Source: Orobanche coerulescens
Taxonomy: Eukaryota > Streptophyta > Magnoliopsida > Lamiales > Orobanchaceae
Assembly (NCBI GenBank): GCA_033398695.1
Contig: CM065804.1
Coordinates: 14,307,001 to 14,371,000, forward strand
Length of the DNA stretch: 64,000 nt
Direction of reading: 5' to 3'
The notes under the pieces were generated by a model. It ran no database searches. It saw only the letters and a program-made list of their open reading frames with translations, and was not told the DNA's origin. Positions 56,398-64,000 of this stretch are shown one piece after another; position 1 is the first letter of the stretch; every line of letters begins with the position of its first letter. The translations under genes were made by a program, and so were the position numbers.

Positions 56398-58759
56398 TGT
56401 AACACCCCGAGATATTCGGAATAATTACAGCGCCGTAAACCCTTTAAGTAAGAATTTACAAGGCTAATTAAAAGAAAAGTAAATATAATCCAACCGTACA
56501 ACTGAAGTTCAAAACATAGAACTGATTCAACTGATCCAAAGAGTTAACTTATACAACCATATCGAAAATGACATTATTAAAACACACGTACTCGAGTACT
56601 AAAGTGAACCAAGAAGACAAATCACAATAACAATAAACATCGACCACATCACTGAGCCATTTCATCGTCACCGCCGATCGTGGTTGTTTCCCGCTCTCGG
56701 CTACACTGAACATCAAAAAAATGTCCACCCCAAGGGGTTAGCAAAACAATGCTAGTACAAGTATCATAATACATAAATCATCGATGCATCCTAAAACATG
56801 CAAAACGGACTTCCGTCATCGGAATCTAACGATGTGAATCCTCACGATTCCATCAACACAATACGAGGTAATCCAAATGATCCAGCGCCCTTGGTATAGA
56901 TCCCCATGATGATCCCGTCGGACCAACGCATGGTGGAAAACCCGTCCGGTGATCCGCCCTCGGCATAGATCCCATAATGATCCCGCGGACCAACGCATGG
57001 TGGACATTCGATCCAGCCTCAAGATAGATCCTCATGACCCTCGATCATTTATACCATAAACCAATCAATTATGCATACATATATGCATTTCAATATTTTC
57101 ATCAATACGAACGATTTACAACGAATACCACGAGAATTTACAGAAATAAATCTCATATTCGACAACATGAACAAAACCAAATGCATGATCAAAGTTCCAA
57201 TATAAATCAAACTTAAAAATGATACTTGCCTCGAAATGGCAAGAATGAAATACTCCAACAAACATCACGCGTCCGCATGTCACCGCCCCACGATCGACCC
57301 CTATGCAAGGCTCGGACCTTGTTCATGAAGAGATACAAGGAACTTAACATACCACTCGATACTAACATACGATCACCGAAATACTTATATTATGATCGTA
57401 AAGTAGTGACGCTAGGTTGGGTCACGGTTATAACACTAGATAAGGACTGAACCGGAAACGATAAGGCACTACAGGAGAGTTGAACGATCATTTCGAAGGT
57501 GAAATACCGATGTTTAAAAGTTCGATGTTTTATAAGGTATTGAAGATTTCGTGTTTTAATAAGGGATTAAATTCTAAATCCTCATATGACCGGATATTAT
57601 GATTTTACCACCAATGTTACTCAAGATGATAAGTATGCTCGAATATTACGCAAGGAAAACGATACTACAGTGATCCGGTTTGAGTTCAAAGACTTGGCCG
57701 ATAAATCAACCTCAAGAACATGGAGAATATAGTCAAAGCCAATTCTTCTGACATACATGAATTACCCAGTTGAACATAAAAAGGGTTCAGAAAATCTAAC
57801 TGGAATCATGCTATTTACTTCAACGAATTAAGGATACTTCATGTTAAGGTTTTCATCCACCGAGGCTAAATCAATACTCTAAGCAATGGAAGAAATACAA
57901 GGTATAATCAGGTTCTAAACTCCAAAATATGGTGCTGGACTCAAAAGATCTTTAACTAGTCCAATGATTTCCAAAACAAGCTCAAAGTATAGCTAAGAAT
58001 GTAAACTCTAGCTTGGTGAATCGTAACATACCTTAAGAGATGTTAGAATAAAGAAAATCTTCAATAAACTCTTCACCGGAAGCTTGATCACCAACTCACA
58101 CGGTCTAGGCTTCCCAAAATCGGAGGTAAATGATGATATGAGGGATATGAGGTGAAGGATAATTTTAAAAAAACACAAAAATCGGCCAAGGCAAAAGTGG
58201 GAAATGAAGTGAGGGTCAGGTTCTATAAATAGATTTCTGGGCATTACGTACGTTACGCAATCACCCTTACGTACGTAACAAACTTAACGTACGTTATACC
58301 CTAGCCTTAGCGTACGTAATCGTCGACTGAGTTCACCGGCCTCGATTTCGCCATTTCCTTACGACGTAATCACACGGGATTCGTACGTAATATCCATGTC
58401 CTTAGCGTCGTAAAACATGCACCATAGCGTCACGTAACACCTATGTCGAGGTTCACGCGGAAATCACACGAATCTTCCCCGGCCCCTTCCTCGGCCCCCA
58501 CACGCCGACCCTTATCAGAACTCAAGTTGACTTAGCTTACGACGTTAAGAACATCGGATAACATCGTATCTGCATCCTTAGCGTCACGTTATGAGCGCTG
58601 TTAACGTACGTAAGTACGTGCAGAATCATGCATGCAATGCTTGAAGATATATAAAAACATAAGGGCACAAATACGGGAAACCAATCTACGATTTATAACA
58701 TCACGAAGTCGAAATAATAAAAGGTCGAGTGTAAATACACCATTTATCCGGGCATTACA
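56398..58759 (-). repeat. 3' LTR of G4 (2362 bp)
   Basis: Minus-strand ends TGTAATGCCCGGATA and GGGGTGTTACA. Internal repeats with ATGATCCCG and GGACCAACGCATGGTGGA lie at 56878-57040. U3 array 58243-58615; TATA-like CTATTTATAGA at 58222-58232. The polypurine tract AGAGGGGTAGTA follows at 58760-58771. Confidence 0.88.
58243..58615 (-). promoter_or_regulatory. ACGT-palindrome array in U3 of G4
   Basis: ATTACGTACGTTACG, TTACGTACGTAAC, TTAACGTACGTTATA, TTAGCGTACGTAAT and TTAACGTACGTAAG, plus shortened TTACGACGTAA and TAGCGTCGTAA forms. It ends directly upstream of the TATA-like site. Confidence 0.5.
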
Positions 58760-58796
58760 TACTACCCCTCTAAATAGAAGTTTCGGCCCGAAACTT

Positions 58797-60060
58797 AAAA
58801 CGAATATAATTCCGGGTATCTCGACTTCATACTCTCCTCCGTCTCCCAAGTTGCTTCTTCGACTCCATGTCGAGACCACTGAACTTTTACCAAGGAGATC
58901 GATTTATTCCTCAACTGCTTGACTCGACTCTCGAGTATATTTATTGGTCTCTCTTCGAAAGTGCCGTCATTAGCTATCTCGATCTCGTCGAAATCAATAA
59001 TATGACTGGGATCTGGTACATACTTCCGCAATTGGGATACGTGAAACACGTTGTGAACGTGACTCAGCGATGGCGGTAAGGCCAACCTGTATGCTAAATC
59101 CCCAACTCTCTCGAGGATCTCAAATGGTCCGATATATCTCGGACTCAGCTTGCCTTTCCTCCCCAAATGGAAAATTCCTCGTGTAGGAGACACCTTCAAT
59201 AGTACGTACGTCCGCATAAGACTTCTGTCGACTCTGGGCAGTCAACAGTCTTTCTCGAATCAAAGCTATCTTCTCTTGAGTCTGAACTATCAATTCCGGT
59301 TCCGTCTCGATCAATTCCGAAGAATCATCCCAGCATAGGGGTGATCGACATCTCCTCCCGTACAAAGCTTCAAACGGTGCCATCTTAATAGAAGCATGCC
59401 AACTATTGTTATATGTGAATTCAATCAATGACCAGTGAACTTCCCAGTCAGTTGACCAATCCAAGGCACAAGCTCTAAGCATGTCTTCTACTGTCTGAAT
59501 AGTCCTTTCTGACCGACCGTCCGTCTCGAGGATGATAAGTCGTGCTAAAGTTCAGCTCGGTCCCAGAGCCCTATGAAGCGCCTTCAAAAGTGCGACACGG
59601 CGGCCATCTCGATCCGAAATTATGGTCTTCGGCGTCCCATGTAATTTGACTATCTCGCAATAAATACTCGCGCCAATCTCTCGGGTCCCCAAGTATCTTT
59701 AATTCCTAGGAAATGAAGCAGACTTGGTTAGTCTATCAACTATAACCCAAATCATGTTCATTCCGTCTTGGTCCTTGGCATATTGGTGATGAAATCCATC
59801 GAGATATCCTCCCACTTCCACTCGGGAATCGAGCGGTTTTAACATTCCAGTGTCGCCGATGTTCAATCTTAACTCTTGACAAGTCAAACACTTTGAAACA
59901 TATTCTACGCCCTTCTTCATATTTCCCCACGAAGTTTTGTTTTAGATCCTTATACATCTTATCTTTGCCCGGTGAATAGAATAAGGCGCTATGAGCTTCC
60001 TTCGAATTTTCCGCCTCAAATCATCGGCATCGGGAACGCAAAGTCGACTCGAAATCTCGT
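58797..60060 (-). pseudogene. G4 integrase with chromodomain-like C-terminus
   Basis: The region 59957-59700 reads MYKDLKQNF and SKCLTCQE (part of the HHCC finger) and MIWVIVDRLTKSA of the core. A run of small indels follows. 59482-59220 reads [20 protein letters not shown] and [13 protein letters not shown]. 59217-58797 is open and gives [33 protein letters not shown] and the chromodomain-like LVKVQWSRHGVEEATWE to YPELYSF. The segment that should hold the catalytic DDE residues is badly frame-shifted. Confidence 0.82.
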
Positions 60061-60289
60061 AACTCCATCATCTTGTATCACGAATCCTCGGGGCCTTTCC
60101 TTTCTTTACACGATCACATAACCGAAGGATCGTGAGAATCGTTCAATCGCTTAGATTTGATTTCCTCGACTAGTGATGAAGTCGGTTCCATCACATATAG
60201 TTGCCCTTGAATTCCCGGTGCCCATACTTGATACCTTCGCGGATCGCCATCGTTGAATCTTTGATGCAGGACGTAAGTGTTTCCAACAC

Positions 60290-61680
60290 TCGAAGAGAAA
60301 CAGTTTACGGCTCGCATCGGCTACTACGTTTGCTTTACCGGATGATAGAGAATTTCCAAGTCGTAATCCTTGATCAATTCCGACCACCTTCTACGCCTCA
60401 TGTTTAATTCTTTATTGAAAATGTACTTGAGGCTTTATGATCTGTAAAGATTTGACAATGGGTGCCATATAAATAATGTCGCCAAATTTTCAAGGCAAAG
60501 ACCACAGTGCTAACTCCAGATCATGAGTCGGGTAATTAACCCGTGCGATTTTAATTGCCGAGAAGCATAGGCAATCACCTTATCCTTTGCATCAACACAC
60601 ATCCTGGACCACGATTTGAAGCGTCATTTGTATACCATGAATCCATCAGTTCCATCTGGTAATGCTAATATAGGTGCTGTCGTCAGTCTCCTCTTAAGTT
60701 CATCAAAACCATCCTGACATTTCTCATCCCACGTGAACTTTTGAGTTTTCTGCAATAGCTGAGTGAGTGGACGAGCAATTCTGGAAAATCCCTCTACAAA
60801 ACGGCGATAATATCCAGCAAGTCCCAAGAAACTAGGACTTCTTTCACGTTAATAGGAGCTTCCCATTCCAAGATTGCTTCGACTTTCTTGAGTCCACTGA
60901 ACTCAAATCGGTGATATCACATGCCCAAGGAAAGTTACTTCCCTAAGCCAGAACTCGCATTTGGAAAGCTTTGCATATAGCTGTTCCTTCCTCAAGATGC
61001 TCAAAACCATGCGCAAATGCTCAGCATGCTCCTCTGTGTCTTTCGAGTATATCAAGATGTCATCAATGAAGACGACCACAAATTTATCCAAGTATTCTAA
61101 GAATACCCGATTCATCAATTGCATGAACACCGCAGGGGCATTGGTAAGTCCAAATGGCATCACTACAAATTCATAGTTGCATCGACCAAAGCGGAACTTT
61201 GGTATATCCGATTCCTTAATTCTCAATCGATGGTATCACGATCGCAAGTCAATCTTCGAGAATACCCTTGCCCCTTGCGCTTGATCAAATAAGTCGCCGA
61301 TCCGAGGTATAGGATACTTATTCTTGACTGTCACTTTGTTGAGCTCCCGTAATCAATACATAATCGGAGGATCCGTCTTTCTTCCGACAAAGAGAACGGG
61401 CGCTCCCAAGGAGAAACGCTAGGTTGAATATAACCTTACGTAATAATTCCTCCAATTGCTTCTTTAGTTCATACATCTCGGTTGGCGCCATGCGGTATGG
61501 TGCTCGGAAATAGGAGTGGCTCCGTGCTCTAATTCGATAGTGAACTCCACTTCTCTCGGAGGTAACCTGGTAGTTCGTCGGAAATACATCTGAGAATTCA
61601 TTCACTAATGGAATAGATGAGAGCTCTACTCCTTCTTCTTTCCTCATGGCATAGCACCAAAATCCATGACATCCTGTCAT
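60290..61680 (-). pseudogene. G4 reverse transcriptase and RNase H
   Basis: RT starts near 61600 (NEFSDVF, then a frameshift) with [20 protein letters not shown]. The open stretch 61226-60903 has [18 protein letters not shown], the catalytic FIDDILIYS near 61070-61045 and [10 protein letters not shown]. 60827-60624 has [19 protein letters not shown] and [15 protein letters not shown]. RNase H remains near 60600-60290 include GKANVVADA. Small frameshifts separate each block. Confidence 0.85.
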
Positions 61681-62100
61681 AATTTAACGGCTTTCATTGC
61701 TTTGATCAATTTTCCCGAGCTTCGGTCTCCATCCTGCGAATAAGTGTTCGATCCGTCACCAATGATAGAAATGACTCTCTTTCGGTAATTCAAAATAGCT
61801 CCATGCCGGTTGAGCCAATCATCTCCTAGAATTAAATCATCACCAAGGATGTCAACTACAATAAGATTTGATAGCCAATCTCTCCCTCCTATAGTCCTTT
61901 GGAAAATCTCAGCTTCTAGGGTTCCCACAAGTTTTTCTCCGCTTTCATCCAGACAACATAAGGTTCACAATCATACAAGTACGAGATTTTCAAACGATTA
62001 ACACAGCTTCAAAGATATGAAAGAATGCGTAGCTCTGAATCGAATAAGACACTAGCCGGTTGCAAAAGGATCCGACCGTCCACTGATGCAACAACCATGT
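61677..62100 (-). pseudogene. G4 protease
   Basis: 61928-61677 is open with NLIVVDILGDDLILGDDWLN and NYRKRVISIIGDGS, the C-terminal half of the chromovirus protease. The active-site DTGA region (about 62050-61990) is frame-shifted and only partly visible. Confidence 0.65.
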
Positions 62101-63283
62101 TACGATCGTCGACTTCTTCATCTAAGTAAATACGCGGAGGAACGGACCCAGCGTTGGATGCCTCTCTCTTCCCAGCGTTTCGCTATTGGAAACCGCTTTG
62201 TGTGTCTGGTTTACACTAGTGTCCTTCAAAACCGCATGTGAGTCACAGTACCAAAAGATCGAGTCGCATTTCCACAAAATGTTACGCGATGCCCTTCTGT
62301 CTACATTCGAAACAGTGCACAAAGAGTGCAAAACAGTCACGACGAACATGCCTGCTTTACGCTTATAACATTTCTTCCTCGCGTCAAATGGTGGTCTTGC
62401 CGGAACTTCTTTCCACTACGCGAAGGATACGGAGGCCACTGGATGAATGAAATGAGGGACCGGCCTGCGGCCCACCGCTCTTATTCTCCGTGAAGTTGCC
62501 GGACACTTTCGCTTCTTTGCTTTTGTTTGACTTTTCTCTGCCGCCTCTTTCATATCATAGGCTAGTGCTTTGTCCTGCTGGACGATCTTGTCGCAAGGTG
62601 GTACATTCAAATCCGGACATATCTTCTTTGAATTTAGCTTCATCCGCATGTCAAAATGAAAAATCCTCTACGCCTCGTCCCGACCAAATGGCGCACATAA
62701 GTCAACCGGTGATTAAAAGTCTTAATCAAATCCTCACATCTGCTTGAATTTTGTGGTGCGAAAAACTCCGGACTCGGGCCTCTCTGGCCGGGCGAGGAGA
62801 ATCTGCGCTTCCAGCATTAATATGACCTCCGTCCAGCCGACATTATACTCCTCCGGTCGAATGGCCTCCCCCCAGACGAAAGCCTCCCCGTCGGAAGATC
62901 TTGGCGACCGGAACGCTTTGCCGTTGGGACGATTAATCCGCAAAATCTTCTCTAACTCTTTGACAGGTGATCCAAGAAAGCGTCTCAAAGAAACTCAAAT
63001 TTCGGGAGGATGCAATTTGATCACCTCGATAAGCCATTTATCTCCCGATTATCCATGTTATCTGCTTGTCCCATCGCCGTATGCATGCGATCAACAACTT
63101 AGTAAATGGTTTATCAGAGCAACCACCGCCAAGCACTCCGGCACATTAGGATGCATTATTATTTGCGATCCACAACATGTTGTCGCCGGAATGGGAATCC
63201 GTTCGACTAGCGGTTATTTACGGAGTAGACACCGAGTCTTCTGTCTCGCATTTCCGTCCGCGTCCACGACCTCCTCTCAACAT
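62101..63283 (-). pseudogene. G4 Gag
   Basis: ATG at 63283 (MLRGGRGRGRKCETEDS), the same start as G2. 62988-62734 keeps EEYNVGWTEVILMLEAQILL, the Gag core end; DKALAYDMKEAAEKSQ is near 62565. The zinc-knuckle zone near 62350-62280 is badly damaged. The plus-strand ORF 62744-63289 is an antisense shadow. Confidence 0.7.
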
Positions 63284-63507
63284 ACATAAACACAAATACT
63301 CAATATCGTGGCAAAACTTTCAAAAGAAAGTCCATCAATGTTCATGAACCACGAATTAAATAAATCGGTAGTATTTGAGATTAGGAAACTTACAACCACG
63401 GTCCACCGCGACGATCTTTGGCTCGGTGATGATGTTACAAATGACTAATAATCAAATAACGTAATGCAGACCTAACTAACGCATTTTGCCAAGATATCAT
63501 GAATCTT

Positions 63508-63520
63508 AGCTCCGATAGCA
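63508..63520 (-). other. Primer binding site of G4
   Basis: TGCTATCGGAGCT on the minus strand, a one- to two-base variant of the initiator-Met-tRNA PBS, a few bases inside the LTR. Confidence 0.65.
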
Positions 63521-63525
63521 TATTC

Positions 63526-64000
63526 TCATAACACCCCAGAGATATTCTGGAATAATTACGGCGCCGTAAACCTACTTTAAGTAAGGATTTACAAGGCTAA
63601 TTAAAAGAAAAGTAAATATAATCCAACCGTAAAACCGAAATTCAAAACATAGAAGGCCGATTCACTGATCCAAAGAGTTAACTTATACAACCATATTGAA
63701 AATGACATTATTAAAACACGCGTACTTTCGTAGTACTAAAGTGAACGAGAAGACAAATCACAATAACAATAAACATCGACCACATCATCTTGGGCCGTTT
63801 CGCATCGTCCTGCCAGTCTTTGTGGTTGTTTCTCGCTCTCGGCTACTGAACATCAAAACAATGTCCACCCTCAGAGAAATTAGCAAAACAATGCTAGTAC
63901 AAGTATCATAATACATAAATCATCAAATTGCATCTAAAACATACAAAAGCGTGACTTAGATCGCCATCGGAATCCAATGATGTAGATCCTCACGATTCCA
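63526..64000 (-). repeat. 5' LTR of G4, partial
   Basis: Aligns with 56398-56850 of the 3' LTR (CCAACCGTA, CTGATCCAAAGAGTTAACTT, AACAATGCTAGTACAAGTAT). The terminal dinucleotide is altered (CATAACACC in place of TGTAACACC). The remainder is beyond the window. Confidence 0.85.

Larger units (their letters stand above)
56398..64000 (-). mobile_element. Ty3/gypsy chromovirus G4 (5' LTR runs out of the window)
   Basis: A minus-strand element inserted in the gag of G3. The 3' LTR is 56398-58759. The internal region encodes chromodomain, integrase, RNase H, RT, protease and Gag in reverse order. The 5' LTR starts at 63526 and continues past 64000. The first 450 bases of both LTRs align with frequent small indels. 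Coding is broken by an unusual number of one- to four-base indels. Confidence 0.9.

Noticed and set aside
62744..63289. 181-aa plus-strand ORF
   Set aside because: Antisense to chromovirus G4 gag; no family signal.
1..64000. tRNA, rRNA or snRNA genes
   Set aside because: No cloverleaf with A and B boxes and no rRNA words were noticed by eye; the tRNA-like words found are retrotransposon PBS sites. A tRNAscan run would settle it.

Overview
This window is plant nuclear DNA made almost entirely of transposable elements. The evidence is LTR retrotransposons of plant lineages (Tork and SIRE/Maximus-type Ty1/copia; Tekay/Del-like chromoviruses and Athila/Tat-type Ty3/gypsy), plant hAT, Stowaway, MULE-like and (TA)n-flanked elements, and a relic of the plant-only DUF3615 family. 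It looks like a flowering plant; the species cannot be told from this sequence. I find no intact host gene, no tRNA or rRNA gene and no CRISPR array. Nearly every coding region is broken by stops or frameshifts.

Layout. 1-6571: decayed minus-strand Ty1/copia element whose 3' end lies outside the window. 6572-8425: low-information DNA with two weak exon-like ORFs. 8426-12489: hAT territory, with a minus-strand hAT transposase relic and three non-autonomous hAT elements that have GC-rich subterminal repeats and near-perfect 8-bp target duplications; one of these holds a Stowaway MITE and a (TA)n-flanked MITE. 12725-13575: DUF3615 pseudogene. 13846-14772: microsatellites and foldback MITEs. 16690-19690: LTR-like DNA and a SIRE-type pol relic. 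20246-26139: structurally complete Tork-type copia element with TSD AAACA but broken ORFs. It interrupts a relic ORF resembling the putative plant transposon protein family (20130-20245, 26145-27235, 42303-42563).

27236-42302: a 15-kb chromovirus insertion (called G1 here, minus strand, LTRs about 2.33 kb). It is itself split by a 5.6-kb non-autonomous LTR element (N, 31014-36659) that carries an orphan 245-aa ORF and a PBS of the Athila/tRNA-Asp type. N in turn carries a 657-bp hAT element with a perfect 8-bp TSD. 42737-44688: MULE-like element with long inverted repeats and an LTR-like insert. 44727-50182: 3'-truncated chromovirus G2 (minus). 50400-53466: Athila/Tat-type LTR and gag relic (plus), cut by chromovirus G3 (plus, from 53472), which is cut in its gag by chromovirus G4 (minus, 56398 to beyond the window end).

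Most interesting pattern: all four chromovirus families, and the leader of the orphan transposon-protein ORF, carry dense arrays of ACGT-core palindromes (variants of TTACGTACGTAA and TAGCGTACGCTA). In the four LTRs the array lies directly upstream of the putative TATA box in U3. A second, independent sharing is a CCGCGG-rich array in the U3 of both the Tork copia element and the non-autonomous element N. These look like recurrent LTR promoter modules.
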